Positions 44,567 to 55,171 of a DNA stretch of 59,995 bases are shown in pieces. The stretch covers positions 1-59,995 of the forward strand of contig JAFDDB010000007.1 in NCBI GenBank assembly GCA_019311115.1, in the 5' to 3' direction. Numbering within the stretch: position 1 is the first letter of the stretch; the number at the start of each line of letters is the position of its first letter. The notes under the pieces were generated by a model. That model saw nothing but the letters and a program-made list of their open reading frames with translations, was not told where the DNA came from and ran no database searches. Source of the stretch: Deltaproteobacteria bacterium (GTDB lineage: Bacteria; Myxococcota_A; UBA9160; SZUA-336). Both the position numbers and the translations under genes were made by a program.

Positions 44567-45963
44567 TCGACCTTCGTCATGTGCGACATCAGCGTGAGCA
44601 TCAGCTCGCGCCGGTCGAGCGGCTTGGTGGCGAAGTCGTCGCAGCCCGCCTCGAGGCACTTCTCGCGGTCGCCGCGCATGGCATGTGCGGTCAACGCGAT
44701 GATCGGACGCGTGTAGCCGGCCTCGCGCAGCTTCTGCGTGGCCCCGTATCCGTCGAGCACCGGCATCTGCATGTCCATCAGGATCAGGTCGAAGGGCTCA
44801 GCCTCGGCGCTCGCGACGAGAGCCATCTCGACGCCGATCGCGCCGTTCTCGGCGCAGGTGACTTCGAAGCCGCCCTTCTCGAGCGTGAGCGAGATGAGCT
44901 TCCGGTTGTCGGGGCCGTCCTCGACCAGCAGGACGCGACCGCGCGTGCCCGAGTGCTTGATTCCGTCCAGGAACGTGGCCGTCGATGGCCCCGCCTCGGT
45001 GGACACGTCTTCGGCCTCGTGGACCGTCGGGTCGACGAGGCACGTGGTGGCGACGGCACCCGCGTCGATGGTGAGCGTGAACGTGCTCCCGTGTCCCTCG
45101 ATGCTCTCGACGGAGACGTCGCCGCCCAGGATCCCCGCGAGCTGCTTGCAGATAGTGAGCCCTAGACCCGTACCGCCGAACTCGCGCGTCGTCGAAGCGT
45201 CAGCCTGGCTGAAGGCGTCGAAGATGCGGTCGCACGCGGCGGGGGAGAGGCCCACCCCCGTGTCCGCGACGGCGAACTGGAGCATGGGACTCTCGCCGTC
45301 GCCCGAGCCCAGGAACTCGATCGCGAGCCGCACGCCGCCCTGCTCGGTGAACTTGATGGCGTTCCCGATCAGGTTCATCAGGACCTGTCGTAGCCGCGTC
45401 GGATCGGTCTGGATGGTCACCGGGACCTTGCCCGTGTAGCTCACGTCGAAGCCGATGCCCTTGTTCGAGGCGGCCTGGCGCATGACGCCGAGAACGTCGT
45501 CGACGATCTCCTGCAGCGAGACCGGCAGGCGCTCCGCGTCGACGCGGCCCGCCTCGATCTTGGAGACGTCGAGGATGTCATTCAGGATCGTGAGCAGGTG
45601 GCGCCCGTTGCGGCGGATCGTCTCGAGGTGCTCGACGTAGACCTGCGGCAGCGCCGGCAGATCCTCGCCCTCGAGCATCAGGTCCGTATAGCCGACGATC
45701 GCGGTGAGCGGTGTGCGGATCTCGTGGCTCATGTTCGCCAGGAACTGGCTCTTTGCCTTGACCGCGGTCTCCGCGCGACGCTTCGCCTTGCGCAGCTCCT
45801 GGGTGGACTTGTTCGACAGCTCCGTCGTCGAGCGCAACAGCTCCGCATTGCGCTTGGCGTTCTGCGACAGCAAGAGGTTCTCCTTGCGGATCCTCTTGAT
45901 CTCCTCGAGACGCTCCGCAAGCTCCTGGGCGAGCGTCTCGGCGCTGCGTTCGGTCTTGTCCAT
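44548..45963 (-). CDS. Hybrid sensor histidine kinase/response regulator
   Basis: FLANMSHEIRTPLTAIVGYTDLM; FDAFSQADASTTREFGGTGLGL; C-terminal REC (DLILMDMQMPVLDGYGA). Confidence 0.94.
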   Translation of the reverse strand: MDKTERSAETLAQELAERLEEIKRIRKENLLLSQNAKRNAELLRSTTELSNKSTQELRKAKRRAETAVKAKSQFLANMSHEIRTPLTAIVGYTDLMLEGEDLPALPQVYVEHLETIRRNGRHLLTILNDILDVSKIEAGRVDAERLPVSLQEIVDDVLGVMRQAASNKGIGFDVSYTGKVPVTIQTDPTRLRQVLMNLIGNAIKFTEQGGVRLAIEFLGSGDGESPMLQFAVADTGVGLSPAACDRIFDAFSQADASTTREFGGTGLGLTICKQLAGILGGDVSVESIEGHGSTFTLTIDAGAVATTCLVDPTVHEAEDVSTEAGPSTATFLDGIKHSGTRGRVLLVEDGPDNRKLISLTLEKGGFEVTCAENGAIGVEMALVASAEAEPFDLILMDMQMPVLDGYGATQKLREAGYTRPIIALTAHAMRGDREKCLEAGCDDFATKPLDRRELMLTLMSHMTKVDQNDQI

Positions 45964-46092
45964 CCTCGTCGTCTGATTCGGACTCTGGCCCCGGACTCTG
46001 AAGGTCCGTCCAGTCGGAGCCCAGGCCGGAGCGGCTGCCTAGCCCCGAAGCAGGCGTGGGGCCAAGGGCCCGGCAACACAGCGGAATCGTCG

Positions 46093-46794
46093 TCAGGCGA
46101 GGTGCGTGTGCAGCCAGGCGACGCAACGGCCCCAGGCGTCGGTCGCGGCCTGCTCGCGGTAGCTGGGACGCTGGGCGTTCAGGAAGGCGTGCCCCGCCCC
46201 CTTGTATCCGTGGAACTCGTGCGGCTTGCCCAGCTTCGCCAGCTCGGCGTCGATCTTCGCCACGTCCTCGGAGCTCGGGTTCTGGTCCTCTTCACCGAAG
46301 AGGCCGAGCACCGGGCAGGCGATCCGGTCGCTGCGGTCGAACGGCGCGGGACCGTCGCCCCACGCCACCATGATGTTCCCGCCGTAGAAGACCACCGCCG
46401 CGCAGAGCGCATCGTCGTGCGAGGCATACAGGTACGACAGCCGGCCCCCCATGCAGAACCCGACCACGGCGCAGCGCGCCGCGTCGACTCCGGGCAGCTC
46501 CCGGAGACTGGCCGCTGCCGCCGACAGGTCGCGCACGACCTCGTCGTCGCGCAGCCGGCCCATCTGCTCGAGCGGGTTGGCGCCGTCGCTCGGCTGGCGG
46601 TGGTAGAGCTCGGGGGCGACCGCGGCGAAGCCGCTCTCCGCCAGGCGCGCTCCGATGCCCTGGATGAACCCGTCGACGCCGGGCCCGTGCATGCACACGA
46701 GCACGCCCGGAAACGGGCGCTTCGAATCGGGAGTGGAAACATGACAGCGCATCTCCGAGCCGTCGACCGTCAGTGAGTCCCAGTGTGCACTCAT
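46093..46794 (-). CDS. Dienelactone hydrolase family protein
   Basis: VVGFCMGGRLSYLYA nucleophile elbow; KGAGHAFLN. Confidence 0.9.
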   Translation of the reverse strand: MSAHWDSLTVDGSEMRCHVSTPDSKRPFPGVLVCMHGPGVDGFIQGIGARLAESGFAAVAPELYHRQPSDGANPLEQMGRLRDDEVVRDLSAAAASLRELPGVDAARCAVVGFCMGGRLSYLYASHDDALCAAVVFYGGNIMVAWGDGPAPFDRSDRIACPVLGLFGEEDQNPSSEDVAKIDAELAKLGKPHEFHGYKGAGHAFLNAQRPSYREQAATDAWGRCVAWLHTHLA

Positions 46795-46843
46795 GCTCGG
46801 AGGGTACTGCCGCCGCACCGGACGGGTCCAGCACCGTGCTAGC

Positions 46844-48250
46844 ATGGCCGCTCCGTCCGCTCGCCCCTCGAGCACGCTTGGAGCTGGCTTGAACTCTGCC
46901 GAGAGACGGCGCCAGCAAGAACGGGTCGCGGACGACCTGCGGGCGCCCGAAGTGACGTCCGACGCGCGCGCCGCGGCCGAGTCCCGGCCGTCGACCCACG
47001 GAGGCCCGCCGGGGGGCCGCACACGCCTCTTCGAGTCGCTGCGCGACCGGAACTTCCAGTGGTACTTCGCGTCCCTGCTCGGAAACTTCTCGTCGATGAA
47101 CATGCAGATGTTCATCCGCGGCTGGCTGGTCTTCGAGCTGACCGGATCCTTCGCCGCGCTGGGAGTCATGTCGCTGGCCAACGGCGTGTCGGGGCTGGCA
47201 CTCGCCATGGTCGGCGGCGTCATGGCCGACCGCGTGCGTCAGCGGAAGTACGTGGTGCAGATCGGCCAGGCGATCAACGCGGCGGTCGCCCTCGGCGTGG
47301 GCGGGCTGATCGCCACGGACGCGCTCCGCTTCGAGCACCTGATCGTGGCTGCGGTCATCCAGGGAGCGGTGCAGAACACGATCATGCCCTCGCGCCAGGC
47401 GCTCACGCCCGAGGTGGTCGGCATGGATCGCCTGATGAATGCGCTGGCGCTCAACACGGCCGGCATGAACTCGGCGCGCCTGCTGATGCCCGGGCTGGCG
47501 GGCTGGATGGTCGGCGCACTCGGCGGGGGCGGCGGAGACATCGCGCCGGCGCAGTACGTCTACTACGCCATGTCGGGCCTGTACGTGTGGTCGATCGTCG
47601 CCCTGCTGCCCGTGAAGATCGAGGACCGGATCGCGCCGGCGGGCGAGCCACGGCCCGCGCTCGGCGACCTGGCCGACGGCTTCCGCTACATCGCGCACGA
47701 CCGCGTGATCCGCATGCTGCTGCTGGCCAACTTCTTCATGGTCTGGTTCTCGATGACGTACTTCATGCTGCTGCCGGGCTTCGCGAAAGAGGTGCTCGAC
47801 ACGGGCCCGGAACGGCTCGGCCTGATGACGAGCCTGTCGGGCGTGGGCTCGCTGGCCGGCTCGCTGATCGTGGCGACGCTTCCCAACCGCAACCGCGCGC
47901 GCATCCTGCTGCTGAGCTCGCTGCTGCTCGGCGTGGCGCTGCTCGCCTTCTCGATGTCGACGTCGTACTGGCTGTCGGTCGCGATCCTGATGGTGGTCGG
48001 CCTGGGCCAGGCGGGACGCATGTCGCTCAGCAACGTGCTCGTGCAGAGCTACGTCGACGACGCCTACCGGGGGCGCGTCATGGCCGTGTACATGATGGAG
48101 TTCAGCCTGATGAGCATCGGCATCTTCGCCTTCGGCATGCTCGCGAACGTGATCGGGCCGCAGCTCACCGTCGGTGGCTCCGCGGTCGGCCTGCTGGTGC
48201 TGGCCGGGGGACTCCTGCTCTTCGCTCCGTCGTACCGCCGGCTGCAGTAG
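46844..48250 (+). CDS. MFS transporter
   Basis: FESLRDRNFQWYFASLLGNFSSMNMQMFIRGWLV; 12-TM pattern; GGVMADRVRQRK. Confidence 0.9.
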   Translation: MAAPSARPSSTLGAGLNSAERRRQQERVADDLRAPEVTSDARAAAESRPSTHGGPPGGRTRLFESLRDRNFQWYFASLLGNFSSMNMQMFIRGWLVFELTGSFAALGVMSLANGVSGLALAMVGGVMADRVRQRKYVVQIGQAINAAVALGVGGLIATDALRFEHLIVAAVIQGAVQNTIMPSRQALTPEVVGMDRLMNALALNTAGMNSARLLMPGLAGWMVGALGGGGGDIAPAQYVYYAMSGLYVWSIVALLPVKIEDRIAPAGEPRPALGDLADGFRYIAHDRVIRMLLLANFFMVWFSMTYFMLLPGFAKEVLDTGPERLGLMTSLSGVGSLAGSLIVATLPNRNRARILLLSSLLLGVALLAFSMSTSYWLSVAILMVVGLGQAGRMSLSNVLVQSYVDDAYRGRVMAVYMMEFSLMSIGIFAFGMLANVIGPQLTVGGSAVGLLVLAGGLLLFAPSYRRLQ

Positions 48251-48375
48251 GGGCTTCCGCCGGTTGACCGGCCCATGGCCTGTGGTAGCCTGCGACGCCC
48301 GCCGCGGCGCTCCCCTGGGACGCGTGCACCGGCGGGCGCGAGCCGCGGGTTTCTGCGGAGCTCCGGGGAGGGGTC

Positions 48376-50739
48376 GTGGCGAGAGGGACCGCCGACTGGC
48401 GGATCGGCAGCAAGCTGACGCATCCCTACGATCCGGACCTCGGTGTCGGCGTCGTGCGCGCGATCGAGGGGCGCTACCTCGACGTCTTCTTTCCGGCCGC
48501 GGATCGCGAGCTGATCATCGCCGCCGAGGGAGGGCTCAGCCGGCTCGTGCTCCAGCCGGGCGAGAGCGCGGAGCTGCTCGACTCCGGCGACGAGGTCGAG
48601 ATCGAGGCCGCACTCGGCCACGAGTACCGGCTGTCCGACGGCCGCGTGGTGCAGGACGCCGACCTGTGGCCGCACATCCGCCCCGACTCCGCTGTCGAGC
48701 GACTGGCGGCCCTGCGCGTCGACCGGCTGCCGGCCTTCCGCAACCGCATCGACGGCCTGCGCCTGATCGAGCTGCGCGAAGCGGGCGGACTGGGACCGTT
48801 CCTGGGTGGGAGGATCGAACTCTTCCCGCACCAGCTGCACACGGCCCTACAGGCCGTGAACCGCGATCCGGTGCGCTGGCTGCTGGCGGACGAGGTCGGC
48901 CTCGGCAAGACCATCGAAGCCAGCCTGATCCTGTCCGCGCTGGTGCGCACCGGCCGCTCCACGCGAGCGATCGTACTCGCGCCCGAGACCTTGACCGTGC
49001 AGTGGCTCGGCGAGCTCTACCGCAAGTTCCACCAGGTCTTCACGCTGATGGACGACGAGCGCCTGGCCCTCGTGGAGTCCGAGTTCGGCGAGGGCTTCAA
49101 CCCGTTCGTCGCGCGCCGCAACGTGGTCGTGGCGATCGAACGGCTGGCCCGCGACCCGGCGCTGCTGGCACAGGTGCTGGACTGCGAACCCGACCTGGTC
49201 GTCGTCGACGAGGCGCACCGCCTCTGCGACCCGAAGCTCGGCGAGGCGCTGGGTCCCCTCGTGCGCCACGCGAAGCACGCGCTGCTGCTCACCGCGACGC
49301 CGCTCCAGGCGGATCGCGAGGGATTCCACGCCCTGCTCGACATGCTGCACCCCGACGCCTTCGAGTCGTATGCCGCCTTCAGCCGGGCCGTCGACGCGGG
49401 CGAGGCCCAGCTCCCGTGCACGAGCTCGGTTCGGCGCGAGGACCTCGGCGGCCTGCCGCCGCGCGTTCCCGTGCCGATCGACCTGCCCGCCCGGACTGCG
49501 AGCCTCGACGACGATCCGCGCACGGCGTGGATCGCCGAGCACGCACCGGGCTGGCGCGAGCGCGGCGAGAAGGCACTCGTGTTCGTCCACGAGACCGCTG
49601 CGCTGGAGCGCCTGCGGCTCATCCTCGAGGCGCGCACGGGAACCCGGGCCACCGTCTTCCACCAGGACCTGGCCGTGGACGAGCGCGACATCGCGCTGGC
49701 GCGCTTCCGCGAGACCGACGCACCGCTGCTTCTCTGCTCCGAGGCCGGCGGCGAGGGGCGGAACTTCCAGTTCTGCGACCGCATGGTGCACTTCGACCTG
49801 CCGGACGATCCGATCCAGCTCGAGCAGCGCATCGGTAGGCTCGACCGCATCGGCCGCAAAAAGCCGGTCGAGGTCGTCTACTTCCGGCTCGCCGGCGAGC
49901 GACCCGACATCGCCCGGTTGTACGAGCGGCTCGAGCTCTTCTCGACGCCGTCGGCCGGAATCGACGCCGCGCTCGGCGGTGTGCGCGCCGCGATCACGGC
50001 GGCCGTCGAGCAGGGCAGCGCGATCGACGACGGCGGCCTCGAGGCGAGCGTCGCCGAGGCGCGGCGCGGGAAGACCCGCGCGGCGACGCGCGTCTTCTAT
50101 CCCGACGCCTACGACCGCTCGATGGCCGACGACGTGCTCGCCTTGGTACCGCCCGACCTGGACCAGCGCATGCGCGAGTACTGCGTAGCGGCCGCCGAGG
50201 AGCTGGGACTGATCGTCCAGCGCAAGGACGGCGTCGCGCGGTACTACATGGAGTTCGGCTCGTTCGCCAAGGTGGACAGCCTGCCGGGCGTGGGCATCGA
50301 CGGTCTTCCCGGACACGTGAACGAGGTGCGATTCCTCGGCACCTTCGATCGCCAAGAGGCAGTCGAGAACCAGAGCCTGGCCTTCTTCTCGAGCGGCCAG
50401 ATGCTGGTCGAGGGCCTGATCCTGGAGCTCGAGGACGGGCATCGCGGCCGCGCAGTGCTCTTCGACGTGCCGGACACGGGCCTCGAGGGCTCCGGGCTGC
50501 TCTGCATCTTCAAGCAGGGGCCGTCCTGGACGCCGGTCGTCGTCGACGCCGAGGGGACGTTGCGGCCGGAGTGGGTCGAGATCGTGATGGCGTCGCTCGA
50601 CTCGGCCGAGCCGCTGGAGACACCGCGGGGCGGAGCCACTCCTGAGTGGACGCAGGCCGTGCGCGAGCTGGGTGCGGCGGCCGCCTCGGGCGGGGCGCCG
50701 GGGCGGCCGCACGCCGCTGCCTACTTCCGGTTCGTCTGA
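48376..50739 (+). CDS. SNF2/RapA-like DEAD/DEAH helicase
   Basis: ADEVGLGKTIEASLIL, VVVDEAHRL, LLLTATPLQ, QRIGRLDRIGRK. Confidence 0.92.
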   Translation: MARGTADWRIGSKLTHPYDPDLGVGVVRAIEGRYLDVFFPAADRELIIAAEGGLSRLVLQPGESAELLDSGDEVEIEAALGHEYRLSDGRVVQDADLWPHIRPDSAVERLAALRVDRLPAFRNRIDGLRLIELREAGGLGPFLGGRIELFPHQLHTALQAVNRDPVRWLLADEVGLGKTIEASLILSALVRTGRSTRAIVLAPETLTVQWLGELYRKFHQVFTLMDDERLALVESEFGEGFNPFVARRNVVVAIERLARDPALLAQVLDCEPDLVVVDEAHRLCDPKLGEALGPLVRHAKHALLLTATPLQADREGFHALLDMLHPDAFESYAAFSRAVDAGEAQLPCTSSVRREDLGGLPPRVPVPIDLPARTASLDDDPRTAWIAEHAPGWRERGEKALVFVHETAALERLRLILEARTGTRATVFHQDLAVDERDIALARFRETDAPLLLCSEAGGEGRNFQFCDRMVHFDLPDDPIQLEQRIGRLDRIGRKKPVEVVYFRLAGERPDIARLYERLELFSTPSAGIDAALGGVRAAITAAVEQGSAIDDGGLEASVAEARRGKTRAATRVFYPDAYDRSMADDVLALVPPDLDQRMREYCVAAAEELGLIVQRKDGVARYYMEFGSFAKVDSLPGVGIDGLPGHVNEVRFLGTFDRQEAVENQSLAFFSSGQMLVEGLILELEDGHRGRAVLFDVPDTGLEGSGLLCIFKQGPSWTPVVVDAEGTLRPEWVEIVMASLDSAEPLETPRGGATPEWTQAVRELGAAAASGGAPGRPHAAAYFRFV

Positions 50740-50759
50740 CCCCGCTCGATCCGTCCCCT

Positions 50760-51944
50760 TCAGTCGCTGGTGGAGGAGAAGTCGAGTCCCGCGTCGGCGG
50801 CCTGCTCGCGCAGCATGTCGAGGACCTTCAGGTCGAAGGCGTCGGCCTTGCCTCCGCCGCTTCGCTCGCGCTCGTCGGCGATCCAGGCGTCCCGCTCTGC
50901 GACGAGCTGCGCCACCTTCTTCTGGATTCGCTCGCGCTCGTCCTTCTTGCCGGCGATCAGAGCGCGCTGCTCCTCGGGCTCGAGCGACCGCAGCTCCGCC
51001 GGCAGCTCCGCCTCGGGCACCGAGTCCAGATCGACCTCGCCGGCGTCGAGCGCGCCAATCAGGTCGCGCCGTCCGGACGCCACGCCCCGCTCGGGACTCT
51101 TGGCCATGTACGCCAGGCGCGCGGACGCGACGGAAGCCGGAGCGCTTCGGGCGCGGGCCACCTTGTCTTCGAACTCGTTGCGGCGCTCGACGGTGCCCCA
51201 GGCCATGGCCGTGTCGGCCAGCGCCTGGTTCAGAACGCCGAGCTCATCGTCCATCGGCGTGTGCACGGCCACCATGCCGCCGTTCTGGGGCACGGCCGCG
51301 TAGTGGCCGGCGCCGAGGCTCGCGATCGCCTGCCAGACGGGCCGCGTGGCGTCGAGCCCGCCGCACTGCACCGTGTTTACGACGATCCCGCGCTGGCGCG
51401 CGATCGCGATCGTCTCGGTGTACGGCACGTCGTCCGCGTAGTCCATATGGGGTGGAGCGTCACCGACCAGGAAGACCGCCCGGTACACGCCCGGACCCTC
51501 GGTCCAGCTCATCTGCGAGACGGCCTCGCCGAGCGCCTGGTTGACGGACTCGGGAGTGTCGCCCCCGCCGCCGGCCTGGAGCTGCAACAGGTGACCGTAG
51601 ATGGCGTCGAGATCGTCGGTCAGGTCGAAGCGCTGCGTCACGTACGCGTCGCCGCGGTCGCGGTACGCGACCAATCCCAGGCGGATGCGCGGCGACGGCT
51701 GGCCGCTCGCCATCTGGTTCGCGATCGACCAGATCTTCTGCTTGGCGCCGTCGATCAGTCCGCTCATGGAGCCGGTCGTGTCCAGCACGAAGACGGCGTC
51801 GATCGCAGGCGCCTGCGCGCGGGCCATCGGAACGGAGGGTGTGTTGGCGCGTTGCTGCGCTGCGCCGGCGAGGCCAGTCAGGCCGACGAGCGCGGCGAGC
51901 AGTGCGAGCTTGCGGACACGGGGAGGTGTGTTCTTGTCGGACAT
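50760..51944 (-). CDS. Exported von Willebrand factor A domain protein
   Basis: DAVFVLDTTGSMSGLIDGAKQ (MIDAS), signal peptide. Confidence 0.88.
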   Translation of the reverse strand: MSDKNTPPRVRKLALLAALVGLTGLAGAAQQRANTPSVPMARAQAPAIDAVFVLDTTGSMSGLIDGAKQKIWSIANQMASGQPSPRIRLGLVAYRDRGDAYVTQRFDLTDDLDAIYGHLLQLQAGGGGDTPESVNQALGEAVSQMSWTEGPGVYRAVFLVGDAPPHMDYADDVPYTETIAIARQRGIVVNTVQCGGLDATRPVWQAIASLGAGHYAAVPQNGGMVAVHTPMDDELGVLNQALADTAMAWGTVERRNEFEDKVARARSAPASVASARLAYMAKSPERGVASGRRDLIGALDAGEVDLDSVPEAELPAELRSLEPEEQRALIAGKKDERERIQKKVAQLVAERDAWIADERERSGGGKADAFDLKVLDMLREQAADAGLDFSSTSD

Positions 51945-52092
51945 TTCGGGCTCCTCTCTTCGAAGGGATCTGTTCCCCTCTTCGGAAGTACCGTAGTCCG
52001 AACCCGAGTCGATGGCGGTAAAGCGTCGGTAAAACGCGAGGCTCCGGGTTTACATGGGATTTACACGGCGCCGCCGTCGTCGAGGCACAGCG

Positions 52093-53517
52093 TCAGTAGT
52101 TCAGCTGAAAGCGGAGCTGGAAGACGTTGGAGTTGCCGACGCCGTGCAGGTGCGGACGCACCCAGTTGCCGCTCAGCTGGTGGTTCGCGGTCAGGTGCCA
52201 CGTGGCGCCGAGCGTGTAGCTGTTCAGCGTGCCGCCGCGCACGTCGCGGTTGTCGAGGTCGAGGTACGAGAAGCGCGCGCTCAGCTCGAACGCGCCCCAG
52301 CCACCGCTGGCCGGGTCGAAGGGGCGGTCGGGAGCCACGTTCCCGAAGGTCCCGCGGCGGCGCCGGTAGATGCGCTCCTCGCCGGTCACCATCCAGGTGA
52401 CCACCGCGTAGCTGCCCCAGAAGGCCACGTCGTCGCGATCGTGTCCCTCGACGCGGGAGCCCGTGAACTCGGCTTGCACCGCCCACGAGTGCCACTTGAA
52501 CGCGGCCTCGGCGCCGAACAGGTCGACTCCGTCCGACGCGATGTCGCCCGTGTCCACGTAGCGGTCCGCCAGGTGCGCCTCGGGACGCCGCCGGTAGCGC
52601 ACGTCGAAGTCGGAGCGGAACTGGTGGCTGTAAGACAGGCCGACGTGCAGGAGCTTCGCGTCCTCGTCCCGCGTCCAGGGGAGCGCCGTCACGCGCGCGG
52701 TCAGGTTGAGCCGCTTTCCACCGCCGCCGCGGCCCGAGTAACGGAAGGCGCCCACCCACCCGCTCACCCTGCGATCGAGCACCTGGCTGTTCAAGAGGAT
52801 GCCCAGGTTGTAGTTCGGGGCAAAGACCATCGGGAGCGGGCGCTCCATCATCGCCGTCGCCGTCGAGCTCGTGGTCTCGGCCATGGCGAAGGGCTCCTTC
52901 GTGAAGCCCACGCGCACACCGTCCAGCGTCCCGGGCCTCGTCCACCCGGCGTAGAGCTGGCGGATGTAGCGATTCCGATCGTCATCGCCCGAGGAGTTTC
53001 CCGCCAGGTCGATCTGGGCCTGGTAGATGAACCGGTCCCGGACTACGCCGCTCACGTCGAGCCAGCCGCGCCGCACCTCGTAGTCGGTCTCGTCGTCGAG
53101 CCCGCTCCCGCGGATCGAGCTGTCGCCGCGGATCCACGCCTGGTCGAGCTGCAGGCGTCCGCCGATCTTCATGCGGAAGCGCTTGTCGTTGCGCTCGAGG
53201 CGGATCCCGCGGCTCCAGAACAGGTTGAGCTCTTCGGGGTGGAGTTCCTCATAGGTGGGGCCGCGGATCGCCGCGGTGCGTTCCGCCTCCGCCTCCTGCT
53301 CTTTCCGCTCGCGTTCCTGGTCCTCGGTGAGGGGCGCCTCGTCGGTCAGCTCGCGGAACTCGTCCTCGGGAAGAACCTCCTTCTCGGCCGCCTCGGCGCG
53401 CTCCACCTGCTCCTCGGTGGCGACGGACTCCTCCGCGCGCACGCCGAGCGGCGCCGCGACCGCCAACGCGATCCAGCACACGCACGCACGCGCCCGGCGA
53501 TCTCCGTGAAGGGACAT
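52093..53517 (-). CDS. Porin (OprO/P-like)
   Basis: Signal peptide; KIGGRLQLDQAWI; beta-barrel with aromatic C-terminus (FQLRFQLNY). Confidence 0.82.
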   Translation of the reverse strand: MSLHGDRRARACVCWIALAVAAPLGVRAEESVATEEQVERAEAAEKEVLPEDEFRELTDEAPLTEDQERERKEQEAEAERTAAIRGPTYEELHPEELNLFWSRGIRLERNDKRFRMKIGGRLQLDQAWIRGDSSIRGSGLDDETDYEVRRGWLDVSGVVRDRFIYQAQIDLAGNSSGDDDRNRYIRQLYAGWTRPGTLDGVRVGFTKEPFAMAETTSSTATAMMERPLPMVFAPNYNLGILLNSQVLDRRVSGWVGAFRYSGRGGGGKRLNLTARVTALPWTRDEDAKLLHVGLSYSHQFRSDFDVRYRRRPEAHLADRYVDTGDIASDGVDLFGAEAAFKWHSWAVQAEFTGSRVEGHDRDDVAFWGSYAVVTWMVTGEERIYRRRRGTFGNVAPDRPFDPASGGWGAFELSARFSYLDLDNRDVRGGTLNSYTLGATWHLTANHQLSGNWVRPHLHGVGNSNVFQLRFQLNY

Positions 53518-53545
53518 CGCCGGGAGCGTAACACCGGGATTCGGC

Positions 53546-54967
53546 TCAGAACTTGAAGACGAGGTCCGTCTGCAGACGCGAGCGCTTCGACAGGAAGACC
53601 GAGCGCGCCAGCGGCATGTCGTTGTCGATGTAGGTGGCCTTGTAGTAGGCGAACTTGAACTCGGTGTTCTTCGCGATCCGCCTGGATCCGTAGATCACCC
53701 ACCCCTGGCGGTTCGTGAACCCGTCCAGGATGTCGCTGTCGCCGAACTGCGACATGATCGCGTTGGCCTCGATGTAGAAGTAGCCGAAGCCCAGCTTGAG
53801 CCACTTCTTCGAGCTGCCGACCTCGGCGCCGATCCCCCAGGCCATGTCCTCCTCGTCGACCGTGCCCTCACCGACGTTGACGCCTCCCATGGGGACCATC
53901 GCGCCCGGGCCCGTGCAGTCGGTGGGAAGAGCGTCGCCGGAGGCGTCGTCGAAGAGCGTGCAGTAGCCATCATCCGCGGTGAAGTTCTTCGCGTAGCGGC
54001 CGAAGATCCCGACCGGCCAGTCCTCGTGCGGCTCGAAGCGCGCGAAGGCGGTCACGTCGCCGATGCGCGACTTGCCGTTCGTGTAGGCGGTCGGCAGGTT
54101 GCCGAACTCCTCGGAACGGAAGACAAAGTCGCTGTCGAGCGACCGCCACCAGTACATCGACCCGCGGAGACCCAGCTCGAGCGGGCCGACCTCGGTGGTT
54201 CCGCCGACCTGCAAGGCAAAGAGCTTCGGGTCGGCACGGTTGCTGTTCTCGTCGACGATGAAGTACCCCGTGTTGGCGAACAGCTCCGAACGCTCATCGA
54301 CCGGGTAGGTGAACATCAGCGCGCCACCCTCAGGCTGGATGTCGCCATCCCAGATCAGGGCGTCCTTGCCGTTCTTCCACATGAAGGGATTCGGGATCTT
54401 CCCGGCGATGAACGTCGTCTGCAGCCCGTGCGTCTCCGGCAGCGCCCAGCGCACGTAGGCCCGGTCGATGCGGACCGAGTCGTAGTCGAAGTCGTCCTGG
54501 CGGCCGAGCGTCTGGTTCGTGCTTCGGTCCTCCGACGAACTCGGCGTGCCGCCAGTCGCGAAGCGCATGCCGAAGTCGACCGAGTCCAGCAGCTTCTTCT
54601 CGAAGCCCAGGCGCACGCGGTAGCGCCAGCGGTAGCGGTTGTCCTCGGTGTTGCCGTTCGTGTCGTGCCGGTACGTGAAGACCTCGTGGCGCAGGCGGAA
54701 GTCGCCGTAGAGGTCCCAGTCGTCGAGGAACCCGGCCGCGACGTCGATCTCGCTCCGCTGGTCGGCCTCGGCCGCGTTCTTCATCAGCAGCCGCTCCTGC
54801 TGCTCGCCGTCGATCAGGCCCTTCTCGTGCAGGATCTCGATGATCTGCTCGACGGTCGCGCCGTCGAGCGCGTCGTCTGCCACTGCCGTCGACGCGGGCG
54901 CGACCGCGGTGAGCCCTACGGCCAGCACGGCGGCCGCGAGCCCCTTCTTCATCTGCTTCGTACGCAT
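53546..54967 (-). CDS. Putative porin/outer-membrane beta-barrel protein
   Basis: Signal peptide, DLYGDFRLRHEVF, alternating beta-strand pattern, C-terminal LVFKF. Confidence 0.82.
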   Translation of the reverse strand: MRTKQMKKGLAAAVLAVGLTAVAPASTAVADDALDGATVEQIIEILHEKGLIDGEQQERLLMKNAAEADQRSEIDVAAGFLDDWDLYGDFRLRHEVFTYRHDTNGNTEDNRYRWRYRVRLGFEKKLLDSVDFGMRFATGGTPSSSEDRSTNQTLGRQDDFDYDSVRIDRAYVRWALPETHGLQTTFIAGKIPNPFMWKNGKDALIWDGDIQPEGGALMFTYPVDERSELFANTGYFIVDENSNRADPKLFALQVGGTTEVGPLELGLRGSMYWWRSLDSDFVFRSEEFGNLPTAYTNGKSRIGDVTAFARFEPHEDWPVGIFGRYAKNFTADDGYCTLFDDASGDALPTDCTGPGAMVPMGGVNVGEGTVDEEDMAWGIGAEVGSSKKWLKLGFGYFYIEANAIMSQFGDSDILDGFTNRQGWVIYGSRRIAKNTEFKFAYYKATYIDNDMPLARSVFLSKRSRLQTDLVFKF

Positions 54968-55171
54968 GATTCCCTCCATGGAGTCCACTTTCCGGCGAAC
55001 ATTCTGGGGCAACCCCGTCGCGAGATGGGGTCGATCTGATGAAGGAACCGTGACACCGCGTCACTCCGGGGGGAGTCCCTCGCGGGGGGGCGAGATCCGA
55101 TACGATGGGAGGCATGCGCACGCCACGAGAGCGGCCACCAGCCCCCGGGATGCGGGCCTAGCGGGACCGGC

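Noticed and set aside
55050-55064. Inverted repeat GTGAC-ACCGC-GTCAC upstream of the porin gene
   Set aside because: Single copy, different spacing and half-site from the TATGAC motif; insufficient to call an operator.
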